A stretch of DNA of 64,000 nt, taken from Chitinophagales bacterium. GTDB taxonomy: Bacteria; Bacteroidota; Bacteroidia; Chitinophagales; LD1. The stretch spans positions 252,705 to 316,704 of the forward strand of contig JAHCHW010000006.1 in NCBI GenBank assembly GCA_026129525.1, read 5' to 3'. Positions 25,658 to 35,029 of this stretch are shown one piece after another (positions within the stretch are counted from its first letter, which is position 1; every line of letters starts with the position of its first letter). The translations under genes and the position numbers were made by a program. Below the pieces are notes generated by a model. The model worked only from the letters and a program-made list of their open reading frames with translations. It had not been told where the DNA came from and made no database searches.

Positions 25658-27925
25658 ATGGCATTCGACATTGAAATGATTAAGAAGGTTTATGCAGAAT
25701 TACCCTCAAAAATTGCTGCTGCTCGCCAATTGCTCAACCGTCCCTTAACGCTCACCGAAAAGATTTTGTACGCGCATCTTCACTCTTCTCAAAAGTTGGA
25801 AGATTTCCAACGCGGCAAAAGTTATGTTGATTTTGCTCCTGACCGCGTAGCTATGCAGGACGCTACGGCACAAATGGCATTGTTGCAGTTTATGCAGGCG
25901 GGCAGACCGAAAGTAGCTGTGCCATCTACAGTTCACTGCGACCACTTGATTACAGCTAAAGACGGTTCGAAAACCGACTTGGCAGCTGCCACTTCAGGGA
26001 ATAAAGAAGTGTATGATTTTCTTGCTTCTGTATCAAATAAATACGGCATAGGTTTCTGGAAACCCGGTGCCGGTATCATTCACCAGATTGTGTTGGAAAA
26101 CTACGCCTTCCCCGGTGGAATGATGATTGGTACTGACAGCCACACAGTGAATGCGGGCGGTTTGGGTATGATTGCCATTGGTGTTGGTGGTGCCGATGCC
26201 TGCGATGTAATGGCTGGCTTGGCTTGGGAACTAAAAATGCCGAAACTGATTGGTGTAAAACTGAAAGGAAAACTCAACGGCTGGACTTCGCCCAAAGATG
26301 TAATTCTGAAAGTGGCGGGAATATTAACCGTTAAAGGCGGAACAGGTGCAGTGGTGGAATATTTTGGCGAAGGTGCAGTAGCCATGAGTTGCACCGGCAA
26401 AGGAACCATCTGCAACATGGGCGCTGAAATTGGCGCTACCACTTCTACTTTTGGTTACGATGAAAGCATGAGCCGCTATTTGAGCGCTACCGGTCGTGCC
26501 GATGTAGCCGCTGCCGCTGATGCAGTGAAAGAACATTTAACGGCTGACCCCGAAGTTTATGCCAATCCCGAAAAATATTTCGACCAGGTAATTGAAATTA
26601 ATTTAAGTGAATTGGAACCGCATTTGAACGGACCATTTACTCCCGATTTGGCTACGCCAATTTCTAAAATGAAAGAAGCGGCTGCCGCCAACAACTGGCC
26701 TACGAAAGTAAGTGTGGGTTTAATTGGAAGCTGCACCAACTCTTCTTATGAAGATATTTCGCGCGCGGTTTCTTTAGCCAAACAAGTGGCGGAGAAAAAC
26801 CTGAAAGCAAAAGCAGAGTTCAGCATTACTCCGGGCTCGGAACAAATTCGTTTTACCATTGAGCGCGATGGATTTATTGATACGTTCAACAAAATTGGCG
26901 CAACGGTTTACGCAAACGCCTGCGGACCTTGCATTGGGATGTGGGCGCGTGCCGGAGCTGATAAAAAAGAACGCAATACGATTGTACATTCCTTCAACCG
27001 CAACTTTGCTGCCCGCCAGGATGGAAATCCGAACACACTCGCATTTGTCGGCTCACCGGAATTGACTACTGCCCTCGCTATTGCAGGCGATTTAACTTTC
27101 AACCCCATGACCGATACGCTCACCAATGAAAAAGGAGAGCAGGTAAAACTCGACCCGCCAACCGGTGATGAGTTGCCAACCAAAGGTTTTGCCGTAGAAG
27201 ATGCGGGCTACATTGCCCCTGCTGCCGATGGAAGCGGAGTGGAAGTAAAAGTATCTCCTACTTCCGACCGTCTGCAACTACTCGCTCCTTTTGCACCATG
27301 GGAAGGAACTGATTTGAAAGGTTTGAAACTGCTGATTAAAGCAAAAGGCAAATGTACTACCGACCATATTTCGATGGCGGGACCGTGGCTGAAATACCGT
27401 GGACACTTAGATAACATCAGCAACAATATGCTGATTGGTGCAGTAAATTTCTTCAACGAAAAAACCAACTCCGTAAAAAATCAACTCACCGGTGAATACA
27501 ACGAAGTGCCGAAAGTTCAACGCGCATATAAGGCAGCAGGCATTGGTTCAATAGTGGTGGGTGACGAAAACTACGGGGAAGGTTCAAGCCGCGAACATGC
27601 TGCTATGGAACCGCGCCACTTGGGTGTTCGCGCCATACTCGTCAAGTCGTTTGCGCGTATTCACGAAACCAACTTGAAAAAGCAAGGAATGCTGGCGCTT
27701 ACGTTTGTAAACAAAGACGATTACAACAAAGTGCAGGAAGATGATGTGATAGACATTCTCGGTCTTACTTCATTTGCTCCGGGCAAAAACCTGACGATTC
27801 AACTGACACATAAAGACGGCTCTACCGAAAGCTTTGAAGTAGCTCATACATACAACGAACAACAGGTAGAATGGTTTAAAGCCGGTGGCGCGCTGAATAT
27901 TATCAGAGCGAGTGTGGCGAAGTAG
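25658..27925 (+). CDS. acn: Aconitate hydratase, mitochondrial type
   Basis: Aconitase converts citrate to isocitrate in the TCA cycle. The 755-aa protein has the substrate loop [12 protein letters not shown], the Fe-S ligands in GSCTNSS and [10 protein letters not shown], and the swivel domain with [19 protein letters not shown]. Gene order inside the protein (no swivel at the N-terminus) and length match the mitochondrial ACO2-type enzyme rather than AcnB. The leader is unusually rich in repeats. Two hairpins follow the stop. Confidence 0.96.
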   Translation: MAFDIEMIKKVYAELPSKIAAARQLLNRPLTLTEKILYAHLHSSQKLEDFQRGKSYVDFAPDRVAMQDATAQMALLQFMQAGRPKVAVPSTVHCDHLITAKDGSKTDLAAATSGNKEVYDFLASVSNKYGIGFWKPGAGIIHQIVLENYAFPGGMMIGTDSHTVNAGGLGMIAIGVGGADACDVMAGLAWELKMPKLIGVKLKGKLNGWTSPKDVILKVAGILTVKGGTGAVVEYFGEGAVAMSCTGKGTICNMGAEIGATTSTFGYDESMSRYLSATGRADVAAAADAVKEHLTADPEVYANPEKYFDQVIEINLSELEPHLNGPFTPDLATPISKMKEAAAANNWPTKVSVGLIGSCTNSSYEDISRAVSLAKQVAEKNLKAKAEFSITPGSEQIRFTIERDGFIDTFNKIGATVYANACGPCIGMWARAGADKKERNTIVHSFNRNFAARQDGNPNTLAFVGSPELTTALAIAGDLTFNPMTDTLTNEKGEQVKLDPPTGDELPTKGFAVEDAGYIAPAADGSGVEVKVSPTSDRLQLLAPFAPWEGTDLKGLKLLIKAKGKCTTDHISMAGPWLKYRGHLDNISNNMLIGAVNFFNEKTNSVKNQLTGEYNEVPKVQRAYKAAGIGSIVVGDENYGEGSSREHAAMEPRHLGVRAILVKSFARIHETNLKKQGMLALTFVNKDDYNKVQEDDVIDILGLTSFAPGKNLTIQLTHKDGSTESFEVAHTYNEQQVEWFKAGGALNIIRASVAK

Positions 27926-27935
27926 AATCAAACTA

Positions 27936-27972
27936 CCGGAAGTTCCACTTTGCTGAAAAGTGGAACTTCCGG
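27936..27972. terminator. Long perfect hairpin after aconitase
   Basis: CCGGAAGTTCCACTTT (27936-27951) pairs completely with AAAGTGGAACTTCCGG (27957-27972), giving a 16-bp stem with a 5-nt loop. No T-run follows directly, so it may protect the 3' end or be a dispersed palindrome rather than act as the terminator. Confidence 0.6.
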
Positions 27973-27980
27973 CAAATACC

Positions 27981-28000
27981 AAAAGCCCTTTTGGGCTTTT
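27981..28000. terminator. Bidirectional intrinsic terminator
   Basis: AAAAGCCC and GGGCTTTT pair around TTTT. A-run and T-run on both sides allow it to end both aconitase (+) and the convergent secreted-protein gene (-). Confidence 0.8.
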
Positions 28001-28024
28001 CTACTTTGATGGTTATTGAATTAC

Positions 28025-28891
28025 TTACTTAGCCATTGACCACATTTCGCCAAATGGAACTTTTACCGTTGCTATAGGAAGTACAGTTTCTTCGCCCGCT
28101 GTGTTTATTGCTTTTACGCGGTAGTAAGTTAAGTTGCTGTTAATTTTTGTATCGGTGTAATTCATGGCAACATCGCTATCGTTGTTTACCTTGCTAATCA
28201 TATCTACCAAGGTAAAAGATTTGCCGTCATGGCTTTTTTCAATTGAGAAAAGGCTAACCGCAATTTTTGAAGGATTGGTAACATTCAACACCACACTGTT
28301 TTCGCTAATGGTTGCTTCTAAACCAAGCGCAGATACTTCTGCGGTATTACTGTTTTCAATTGCATTGCCATAAAACACTTTTACATCACTTCCAAACTTG
28401 GCTGAAGGTGAAGTAGTAATATTGTTATTGATAAAATAAGCGCCACCGTTTCCTTTGGCATTGCCGCCATAGTTTTGCATGTTGTTGCCGGCTACTACAT
28501 TGCTGCTGTTATCCATTGAGCCTCTGTTTTCAATATCCAACATGGCTTCCATTATCAGATTGTTTTCAATTGTTCCCTCATTGATAATGCGCTTCATAAC
28601 GGTGTTGCCGTTGTTTACAAACGTTCCGTTTTTAGTAACAACTAAATCTTTCATGCCCACCATGCTGGCTCCTTTTTCTACTTTCAAAACGCCTTCTACC
28701 AAAACAGGATTGGTAACTGTAACCTGACCGGTTATTATTACCACATCGCCCGCTTTTACAGTGTTTCCGGCATAGTCTCCGTTCCATGTGTTGGCATCGT
28801 TCCATTTGCCCGAACCAAGTGTATAGGTTTTAGCTTGAGTATTGAAACTCAGTAAGATTGCTGCTGACAGGAGGGTGTAAAGTTTTTTCAT
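28025..28891 (-). CDS. Secreted repeat protein of unknown function
   Basis: The start at 28891 gives a clean signal peptide (MKKLYTLLSAAILLSFNTQA); a frame 17 codons longer has none. The mature 268 aa opens with KTYTLGSGKWNDANTWNGDY, followed by short beta-rich turns (GVLKVEKGASMVG, NGTFVNNGNTV, NEGTIENN) that look like a small right-handed beta-helix. The last about 90 residues (LFSIEKSHDGKSFTLVD ... NLTYYRVKAINTAGE) form a fibronectin-like domain frequent near the C-terminus of Bacteroidota surface proteins. No T9SS sorting domain is complete. Confidence 0.7.
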   Translation of the reverse strand: MKKLYTLLSAAILLSFNTQAKTYTLGSGKWNDANTWNGDYAGNTVKAGDVVIITGQVTVTNPVLVEGVLKVEKGASMVGMKDLVVTKNGTFVNNGNTVMKRIINEGTIENNLIMEAMLDIENRGSMDNSSNVVAGNNMQNYGGNAKGNGGAYFINNNITTSPSAKFGSDVKVFYGNAIENSNTAEVSALGLEATISENSVVLNVTNPSKIAVSLFSIEKSHDGKSFTLVDMISKVNNDSDVAMNYTDTKINSNLTYYRVKAINTAGEETVLPIATVKVPFGEMWSMAK

Positions 28892-29022
28892 TTTGCTTTC
28901 CTTTTCAATTCGGTTATCCTGCTTTACGCCAAAAACCGACAAATTGTTACAGATTATGCCCTTATTAAAGCATATAATTCCATCCTAACACCACTTTCGG
29001 AATATTTTTAGTTTCACCAATT

Positions 29023-30915
29023 ATGAAGCAGATAAGCACTTTTGAAGACTATCTACAGCAGTATCAACTAAGTATTGAGGAACCTGAAGCATTTTGGGCA
29101 GAAGTAGCTGATGATTTTGTTTGGAGTAAAAAATGGGCAAGTGTTTTAGAATGGAATTTTGCCGAGCCATCAGTTAAGTGGTTTTCGGGAGCTTTTACAA
29201 ATCTGTCTGAAAACTGCATAGACAGACACTTGGAAACACGTGGCAACCAAACTGCAATTATTTGGGAGCCAAACGACCCAAACGAGTCATTCAAAACCCT
29301 TACATATAAAGAACTCCATACCGAAGTATGCCGTTTTGCCAATGTTTTAAAAAACCTTGGCGTAAAGCAAGGCGACCGTGTGTGCATTTACCTGCCCATG
29401 ATTCCCGAAGCCGCCATAGCCATGCTGGCATGTGCCCGTATTGGAGCAATACATTCGGTGGTGTTTGCAGGTTTCTCATCTTCCTCACTTAGCGACCGTA
29501 TTAACGATAGCCAATGCCTTCTACTTATTACAGCCGATGCTGTTTACCGTGGAGAGAAAAAGATTGACCTCAAGAAAATTGCCGATGATGCGCTTACACA
29601 AACCCCTTCCATCAAAAACTGTATCGTTTATAATCATCGAAATACGGAGATTTCGATGTTGCCGGAGCGAGACCTTTGGTGGCATAATTTGGTAAAGGAT
29701 GTTTCTGCCGAATGTCCTCCGTTGCAAGTGGAAGCGGAAACTCCATTGTTTATTCTTTACACATCCGGTTCAACCGGTAAACCCAAAGGAGTGTTGCACA
29801 CTACGGCAGGCTACATGGTTTATGCCGGCTACACATTTCTTAACGTGTTCAATTATCGCGAAGGTGAAGTGTTTTTCTGCACGGCTGATGTAGGTTGGGT
29901 TACAGGGCATTCGTATTTAGTTTACGGGCCATTGCTTAATGGCGCAACTACCATTATGTTCGAAGGTATTCCTACTTACCCTGATCATGGGCGTTTTTGG
30001 GATGTGGTGGATAAGCACCGAGTAAACATATTTTATACAGCACCAACTGCCATTCGTTCGCTCGAAACTTATGGTACAGCTATTTTTAAGACCAAAGACC
30101 TTTCATCGCTACGTGTTCTGGGCACAGTAGGCGAACCCATTAACGAAGAAGCTTGGCATTGGTATCACCAGAATGTTGGTAAAGAGCAATGCCCTATTGT
30201 AGATACGTGGTGGCAAACCGAAACAGGCGGTATTCTCATTTCTCCAATAGCCGGTGTAACTCCGCTTAAGCCTTCCTTTGCCACATTACCTTTACCGGGT
30301 GTTCAACCGGCTTTACTTGATTCGGATGGAATAGAAATTAGCGGCAATAGTGTTGAAGGCAATCTCTGTATAAAATTTCCGTGGCCCGGCATGTCGCGCA
30401 CAGTATATGGCAACCATGAGCGTTTCCGCCAAACTTATTTCAGCGCTTATATGGGTTATTATTTCACAGGTGACGGATGCAGGCGCGATGAAAACGGTTA
30501 CTACAGAATTACAGGCAGGGTAGATGATGTTATCAATGTATCGGGACACCGTATAGGGACCGGAGAAATTGAAGATGCCATTGACGAGCATCAATCAGTA
30601 ATTGAAACGGCAGTAGTTGGATTTCCGCACGATGTTAAAGGACAGGGACTTTATGCTTTTGTAATTTGTACAGGAAAAATTGAAGATGAGGAGGTGCTTC
30701 GAACAGAAATAAAAGCCATGGTATCAGAAAAGATTGGTTCGTTTGCGCGACCGGACAAGATACAAGTGGTGCCCGGATTGCCCAAAACACGCAGTGGTAA
30801 AATAATGCGAAGAATACTGCGAAAAATTGCAGAAGGCGATACGGGGAATTTGGGAGATACTACCACATTGCTAGACCCATTGGTGGTGGAGGCAATTAAG
30901 AACGGAGCACTATAA
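29023..30915 (+). CDS. acs: Acetyl-CoA synthetase
   Basis: Acs activates acetate to acetyl-CoA through acetyl-AMP. The N-terminal ACS domain (AFWAEVADDFVWSKKW), the ATP loop LYTSGSTGKPKGVLHT, the acetate-pocket VDTWWQTETGG and hinge GRVDDVINVSGHRIGT are present. The lysine of KTRSGKIMRRILRKI near the C-terminus is the site acetylated by Pat-type enzymes. At 630 aa it is close to the usual 640-650. It is transcribed alone and ends at a strong terminator. Confidence 0.95.
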   Translation: MKQISTFEDYLQQYQLSIEEPEAFWAEVADDFVWSKKWASVLEWNFAEPSVKWFSGAFTNLSENCIDRHLETRGNQTAIIWEPNDPNESFKTLTYKELHTEVCRFANVLKNLGVKQGDRVCIYLPMIPEAAIAMLACARIGAIHSVVFAGFSSSSLSDRINDSQCLLLITADAVYRGEKKIDLKKIADDALTQTPSIKNCIVYNHRNTEISMLPERDLWWHNLVKDVSAECPPLQVEAETPLFILYTSGSTGKPKGVLHTTAGYMVYAGYTFLNVFNYREGEVFFCTADVGWVTGHSYLVYGPLLNGATTIMFEGIPTYPDHGRFWDVVDKHRVNIFYTAPTAIRSLETYGTAIFKTKDLSSLRVLGTVGEPINEEAWHWYHQNVGKEQCPIVDTWWQTETGGILISPIAGVTPLKPSFATLPLPGVQPALLDSDGIEISGNSVEGNLCIKFPWPGMSRTVYGNHERFRQTYFSAYMGYYFTGDGCRRDENGYYRITGRVDDVINVSGHRIGTGEIEDAIDEHQSVIETAVVGFPHDVKGQGLYAFVICTGKIEDEEVLRTEIKAMVSEKIGSFARPDKIQVVPGLPKTRSGKIMRRILRKIAEGDTGNLGDTTTLLDPLVVEAIKNGAL

Positions 30916-30919
30916 TAAT

Positions 30920-30949
30920 AAAAAAGCCCCGCTAACGCAGGGCTTTTTT
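30920..30949. terminator. Bidirectional intrinsic terminator
   Basis: AAAAAAGCCC (30920-30929) pairs with GGGCTTTTTT (30940-30949) around a 10-nt loop. It separates acs from the convergent lipoprotein gene. Confidence 0.88.
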
Positions 30950-30974
30950 AGTTAAGCTTTCGCTTACCGATTTA

Positions 30975-31169
30975 CTATTGTGCAGGAGCAGCAGCAGTTG
31001 AATCAGTAGGTGTGGCTTCAGCAGGTGCTGTAGTTTCAGCAGCCGCGTCAGTTGTAGCTTCAGTAGTAGTTTCTGTAGTTGTTTCAGTAGTTGTTTCAGC
31101 AGGCTTGTTATCACATGCAGAAAGTACCACTACAGAAGCGGCAACGAAAGCGAAAAATACCTTTTTCAT
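30975..31169 (-). CDS. Small Thr/Ala-rich lipoprotein
   Basis: This 64-aa protein has a lipoprotein signal with lipobox VLSAC (Cys19). The mature part is a low-complexity chain: three TTTE units, then ATTDAAAETTAPAEATPTDS. No charged clusters or domain are present. It is probably an unstructured, possibly O-glycosylated, surface lipoprotein; Bacteroidota glycosylate Thr/Ser in D-(S/T)-hydrophobic motifs. A promoter (TTTG, 21 nt, TATTTTTG) precedes it on the minus strand. Confidence 0.8.
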   Translation of the reverse strand: MKKVFFAFVAASVVVLSACDNKPAETTTETTTETTTEATTDAAAETTAPAEATPTDSTAAAPAQ

Positions 31170-31204
31170 TTTTTGTTTTAGTTTAAGGTTAATTAATTGA
31201 CGGG

Positions 31205-31237
31205 CAAAAATATATTTTATAGTTTGGGTTTTCCAAA
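31205..31237 (-). promoter_or_regulatory. Promoter of the small lipoprotein
   Basis: On the minus strand TTTG (31237-31234), 21 nt, TATTTTTG (31212-31205). Both boxes match the Bacteroidota consensus. The ATG lies 35 nt downstream. Confidence 0.65.
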
Positions 31238-31358
31238 TTTTCTTAAAAAATGTTTTAAGCTAACTTTTTGAGGCTCAAAGTTTACCTTATCCAAGCTTCC
31301 AAAGATACATGTCTGGTATCAACGAAGTTGCTCCCCTCAAATAATTTTAAGTGCAGTA

Positions 31359-31389
31359 TTTGCAACTCTGTTGATAAAATCTATATTTG
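31359..31389 (+). promoter_or_regulatory. Promoter of the infA-rplQ operon
   Basis: TTTG (31359-31362), 19 nt, TATATTTG (31382-31389): a consensus Bacteroidota promoter. The spacer contains AACTCTGTTG and AAAATC, which recur at the rpsC promoter (43208-43238). GCGTCCCC follows the -7 box. The predicted leader is about 55-60 nt. Confidence 0.8.
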
Positions 31390-31451
31390 CGTCCCCTTTT
31401 ATGAAGGTTAGTGTAAAAAAGCACTTAAAATCATAAGAATTAGGGAGTTAA

Positions 31452-31670
31452 ATGGCTAAACAAGACCTGATAAAACAAGACGGAATAATCACAGAAGCGT
31501 TAAGCAATGCGATGTTTCGGGTAAAGTTGGAGAACGGGCATGAAATAATTGCTCATATATCGGGAAAGATGAGGATGCACTACATTAAAATTCTGCCTGG
31601 TGATAAAGTGCAGATAGAAATGAGTCCTTATGATTTAAACAAAGGAAGAATAACATTCAGATACAAGTAA
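31452..31670 (+). CDS. infA: Translation initiation factor IF-1
   Basis: IF-1 blocks the A site during initiation. The 72-aa S1-fold protein reads [20 protein letters not shown] through [20 protein letters not shown] and [11 protein letters not shown], typical for the family. An AGGGAG Shine-Dalgarno sequence precedes the ATG. It is the first gene of the alpha-type ribosomal cluster, here with its own promoter and not preceded by secY and map as usual in this phylum. Confidence 0.96.
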   Translation: MAKQDLIKQDGIITEALSNAMFRVKLENGHEIIAHISGKMRMHYIKILPGDKVQIEMSPYDLNKGRITFRYK

Positions 31671-31689
31671 TACCAGAAATTTCAACGTC

Positions 31690-31806
31690 ATGAAAGTAAG
31701 AGCATCGGTTAAGAAAAGAAGTGCGGACTGCAAAATTGTAAGACGCAAGGGTGTTGTGTACGTTATTAATAAGAAGAACCCCAAGTTCAAACAACGTCAG
31801 GGATAA
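31690..31806 (+). CDS. rpmJ: 50S ribosomal protein L36 (zinc-free form)
   Basis: This 38-aa gene between infA and rpsM encodes [20 protein letters not shown] followed by [18 protein letters not shown]. The zinc ligands of the C+ form (Cys11, Cys14, Cys27, His32/33) are reduced to a single Cys14, with Ser, Asn and Phe in the other places, so it cannot hold the usual C3H zinc. This is the C- form known in several clades including Bacteroidota. The start ATG 31690 is 19 nt after infA. Confidence 0.95.
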   Translation: MKVRASVKKRSADCKIVRRKGVVYVINKKNPKFKQRQG

Positions 31807-31833
31807 TCATTCACTACAAAGAATAAATAAAGA

Positions 31834-32211
31834 ATGGCACGTATAGCAGGTATAGACCTTCCTAAAAACAAAAGAGGCGCAATTGCCCTTACTTACATTT
31901 ACGGTATTGGCAGAACAACCGCGGCTAAAATTTTAACCAGCAACGGTATTGATCTAAATACCAAGGTAAAAGATTGGAGTGACGAGCAGATTAATGGAAT
32001 TATTCAGTATTTGGGAAGCAATTTGAAAGTTGAGGGTGAATTACGAGGAGAAGTGCAGCAAAATATTAAGCGCCTACAGGATATAGGTAGTTATCGCGGT
32101 ATCCGCCACCGTAAAGGATTACCTGTTCGCGGTCAACGAACCAAAACCAATTCGAGAACAAGAAAAGGTAAGCGTAAAACAGTTGCCAATAAGAAAATGG
32201 TAACCAAGTAA
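31834..32211 (+). CDS. rpsM: 30S ribosomal protein S13
   Basis: This 125-aa protein begins [20 protein letters not shown] and carries [14 protein letters not shown] and the conserved [20 protein letters not shown] tail, which contacts 16S rRNA and tRNA at the head of the small subunit. It sits 27 nt after rpmJ in the standard alpha-operon order. Confidence 0.97.
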   Translation: MARIAGIDLPKNKRGAIALTYIYGIGRTTAAKILTSNGIDLNTKVKDWSDEQINGIIQYLGSNLKVEGELRGEVQQNIKRLQDIGSYRGIRHRKGLPVRGQRTKTNSRTRKGKRKTVANKKMVTK

Positions 32212-32245
32212 TAAATAGTAAAGGCAACACAAACACAAAGCACAA

Positions 32246-32662
32246 ATGGCTAAACAACAACAACAGCAACAATCGGCAGTTGCAAAAGCTAAAGCGAAGA
32301 AAAGAGTAGTGAAAGTGGACAGCGAAGGAAAAGTTTTCCTGAACGCTACGTTCAATAACATCATAATCACCTTTACAAACATGTTGGGGCAAACCATCAG
32401 TTGGAGCTCTGCCGGTAAAGTTGGTTTTCGCGGCTCTAAAAAGAACACACCTTATGCGGCTCAAATGGCAGCAGCCGAGGCAGCTAAAGTTGCCCACGAT
32501 GCAGGCTTAAGAAAAGTGGAAGTATTTGTAAAGGGACCCGGTGCCGGACGCGAGTCTGCCATCAGAACTATTTACGGAAGCGGTATTGAGGTAACCGTTA
32601 TAAACGATACTACACCGATACCACACAATGGTTGCCGTCCTCCTAAAAGAAGAAGAGTTTAA
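32246..32662 (+). CDS. rpsK: 30S ribosomal protein S11
   Basis: This 138-aa platform protein has the core [32 protein letters not shown] and the end [11 protein letters not shown]. The N-terminus is unusual: [20 protein letters not shown], with six consecutive Gln before a Lys/Ala stretch, encoded by CAA/CAG codons. The extra basic lead is a common clade feature, while the Gln tract is less so. Confidence 0.97.
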   Translation: MAKQQQQQQSAVAKAKAKKRVVKVDSEGKVFLNATFNNIIITFTNMLGQTISWSSAGKVGFRGSKKNTPYAAQMAAAEAAKVAHDAGLRKVEVFVKGPGAGRESAIRTIYGSGIEVTVINDTTPIPHNGCRPPKRRRV

Positions 32663-32694
32663 AAAGAATTATCAAATTTCCATAATAAGCAGTA

Positions 32695-33300
32695 ATGGCA
32701 AGATATACAGGACCTACTACTAAAATAGCCCGCAAATTCGGAGATGCTATCTTCGGAACCGATAAGTATTTCGATAAAAGAAATTATCCTCCGGGGCAAC
32801 ATGGTATTGCCAAAAAGAGAAAGACACAGTCGGAGTATGCTGTTCAGCTAAAGGAAAAGCAGAAAGCAAAATACACCTACGGTTTGTTGGAGCGTCAGTT
32901 CCGCAATTTGTTCGAGAAAGCCTCACGCAAAAAAGGCATTACAGGCGAAAACCTTTTAAAAATGCTGGAAGGGCGCTTAGATAACACTGTTTACCGTTTA
33001 GGTTTTGCCGCTTCTCGTGCACAGGCTCGACAGTTGGTTACGCATAAGCACGTAAGCGTAAACGGACACATAGTGAATGTACCTTCCTTTCTTTTAAAGC
33101 CCGGTGATAAAGTTGCATTGCGCGAGCGTTCAAAAAACTTAGATGTAGTTCGCGAAGCACTTGGCAAACGAGGTAAGAAATTTAACTGGTTAGTATTGGA
33201 TGAAAAAGCGGTAGAAGGAACTTTTGTTGATTTTCCTGAAAGAGACCAAATACCCGAAAACATCAACGAGCAGTTGATTGTAGAATTATACAGCAAGTAA
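32695..33300 (+). CDS. rpsD: 30S ribosomal protein S4 (zinc-free form)
   Basis: S4 nucleates assembly of the small subunit. The 201-aa sequence has the N-terminal region [20 protein letters not shown] without the Cys cluster of the zinc form, the S4 domain ([20 protein letters not shown]) and the end LIVELYSK. A hairpin lies in the 70-nt gap before rpoA. Confidence 0.97.
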   Translation: MARYTGPTTKIARKFGDAIFGTDKYFDKRNYPPGQHGIAKKRKTQSEYAVQLKEKQKAKYTYGLLERQFRNLFEKASRKKGITGENLLKMLEGRLDNTVYRLGFAASRAQARQLVTHKHVSVNGHIVNVPSFLLKPGDKVALRERSKNLDVVREALGKRGKKFNWLVLDEKAVEGTFVDFPERDQIPENINEQLIVELYSK

Positions 33301-33308
33301 ACAGCCTG

Positions 33309-33335
33309 ATGCCGGATAACCGGCATTCGGTTTTT
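33309..33335 (+). terminator. Hairpin with T-run between rpsD and rpoA
   Basis: ATGCCGG (33309-33315) pairs with CCGGCAT (33320-33326) around ATAA, followed by TCGG and TTTTT. It looks like a weak or partial terminator, or an attenuator that would lower rpoA and rplQ relative to the upstream ribosomal genes. Confidence 0.45.
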
Positions 33336-33370
33336 GGAAAAGAATCAAAAACAAAATCAATAAATAAACT

Positions 33371-34360
33371 ATGGCACTGTTAACTTTTCAGAAACCCGAT
33401 AAGATTACGCTTCAGAAAGCAACCGATTTTGAAGGTACGTTTGAGTTTAAGCCTTTGGAACCCGGCTTTGGTGTAACTATCGGCAATGCACTTCGCAGAG
33501 TACTGCTTTCTTCGTTAGAAGGATACGCTGTGAGCGGTATTAAAATTTCGGGTGTTGACCACGAGTTTTCGACCATTAAAGGTGTATTGGAAGATGTAAC
33601 CGAAATAGTTCTTAACCTTAAGCAGGTGCGCCTTAAAAAGGTAATGGACGATGAAACCAGTGCCGATAAAATTTACATTGCCCTTAAAAATCAAGGACAA
33701 TTTAAGGCAGAACATATTGAAAAACACACCAACGTTTATCAGGTAATGAATCCTGATTTGGTTATCTGCAACATGGAAGGAAACGTAAATCTGGAGATTG
33801 AACTTTCTATTTCAAAAGGACGCGGATACGTTCCTGCCGATGAAAATTCGAAAGAGCACCCCATAGGGTTTATTCCAATTGATGCTATTTACACGCCTAT
33901 CAAAAATGTGAAATACAGCGTAGAACCTTTCCGTGTTGAGCAGCGTGTTGACTTCGAAAAGTTGGTTTTGGAAGTTTCTACCGATGGCACTATTCATCCC
34001 GAAGAAGCGGTTAAAGAAGCATCGCGTGTGCTTATTCAGCACTTGATGCTTATTACCGATGAACATATTTCGTTCGATTCTCCGGCATCATCTGAAACCG
34101 AAATGGTAGATGAGCATGTGTTGCATATGCGTAAATTGTTGAAGACCCCGTTGGAAGATATGGATCTTTCGGTTCGCGCTTTCAACTGTTTGAAGGCTGC
34201 CAAAATCAATTCTTTGGAAGAACTGGTGCAGTTTAATACAAACGACCTGTTGAAGTTCCGCAACTTCGGTAAAAAATCGCTAGTGGAAATTGAAGCGCTG
34301 TTGCATGAAAAGGGATTGAGCTTTGGTATGGATTTGAGCAAATTCAAATTAGACGAGTAA
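33371..34360 (+). CDS. rpoA: DNA-directed RNA polymerase subunit alpha
   Basis: Alpha is the assembly platform of RNA polymerase. The N-terminal domain has [20 protein letters not shown], and the C-terminal domain ends with [20 protein letters not shown] then [20 protein letters not shown], the region that contacts regulators and UP elements. The length of 329 aa is normal. It is in its usual place between rpsD and rplQ. Confidence 0.97.
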   Translation: MALLTFQKPDKITLQKATDFEGTFEFKPLEPGFGVTIGNALRRVLLSSLEGYAVSGIKISGVDHEFSTIKGVLEDVTEIVLNLKQVRLKKVMDDETSADKIYIALKNQGQFKAEHIEKHTNVYQVMNPDLVICNMEGNVNLEIELSISKGRGYVPADENSKEHPIGFIPIDAIYTPIKNVKYSVEPFRVEQRVDFEKLVLEVSTDGTIHPEEAVKEASRVLIQHLMLITDEHISFDSPASSETEMVDEHVLHMRKLLKTPLEDMDLSVRAFNCLKAAKINSLEELVQFNTNDLLKFRNFGKKSLVEIEALLHEKGLSFGMDLSKFKLDE

Positions 34361-34397
34361 TTGTAATCAGTTTTTAGAATTGTATAAAGATTAAGAA

Positions 34398-34892
34398 ATG
34401 AGACACGGAGATAAGGTTAATAACCTCGGCAGAAAAACCGCTCACCGCCATGCTTTGTTGAGCAATTTGGCATCATCGCTTATTGAGCACAAACGCATTT
34501 TTACTACGGTTGCCAAGGCTAAAGCATTGCGTGTGTTTGTGGAGCCTTTGATTAACAGAAGCAAAGACAACACTACACATAACAGACGCGTAGTGTTCAG
34601 CTATTTGCAAAACAAAGAATCCATTAAGGAACTGTTTGGTGTAATTGGTGCTAAAGTTGCCGACCGCCCAGGTGGTTATACCCGCATCGTAAAAACAGGA
34701 TTCCGCCCCGGTGATGCTGCTGAAATGGCACTGATTGAACTGGTTGACTTTAACGATACCTACACACAAAACAAAAACACAGCTAAAGAAGCTGCTCCGA
34801 AGAAGAAAACCAGAAGAGCAGGTGGTGCAAAGAAAACTGCTAAAAAAGCAGAGGATACCACAACTGCTGCCGAAGGCGGTGCTGAAGAGTAA
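34398..34892 (+). CDS. rplQ: 50S ribosomal protein L17 with basic C-terminal extension
   Basis: The core ([20 protein letters not shown] through [20 protein letters not shown]) ends near residue 122. A tail of about 40 residues ([20 protein letters not shown], then Glu/Thr/Ala-rich) follows, absent from most bacteria but common in Bacteroidota. The gene closes the operon and is followed by a strong terminator. Confidence 0.96.
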   Translation: MRHGDKVNNLGRKTAHRHALLSNLASSLIEHKRIFTTVAKAKALRVFVEPLINRSKDNTTHNRRVVFSYLQNKESIKELFGVIGAKVADRPGGYTRIVKTGFRPGDAAEMALIELVDFNDTYTQNKNTAKEAAPKKKTRRAGGAKKTAKKAEDTTTAAEGGAEE

Positions 34893-34919
34893 CAAACTTC
34901 CATCATCACATAAAAAGGA

Positions 34920-34945
34920 CCCACTGAGTTTTCAGTGGGTTTTTT
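34920..34945 (+). terminator. Intrinsic terminator of the infA-rplQ operon
   Basis: CCCACTGA (34920-34927) pairs with TCAGTGGG (34932-34939) around GTTT, followed by TTTTTT. Confidence 0.9.
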
Positions 34946-35029
34946 GTTTTCATTACGCACATACCCTGCGCGCTGCTTTGTTTTATTTGCTGCCGGTAAT
35001 TTCGTTTACGCTAATTCTTAATTTGCCGT

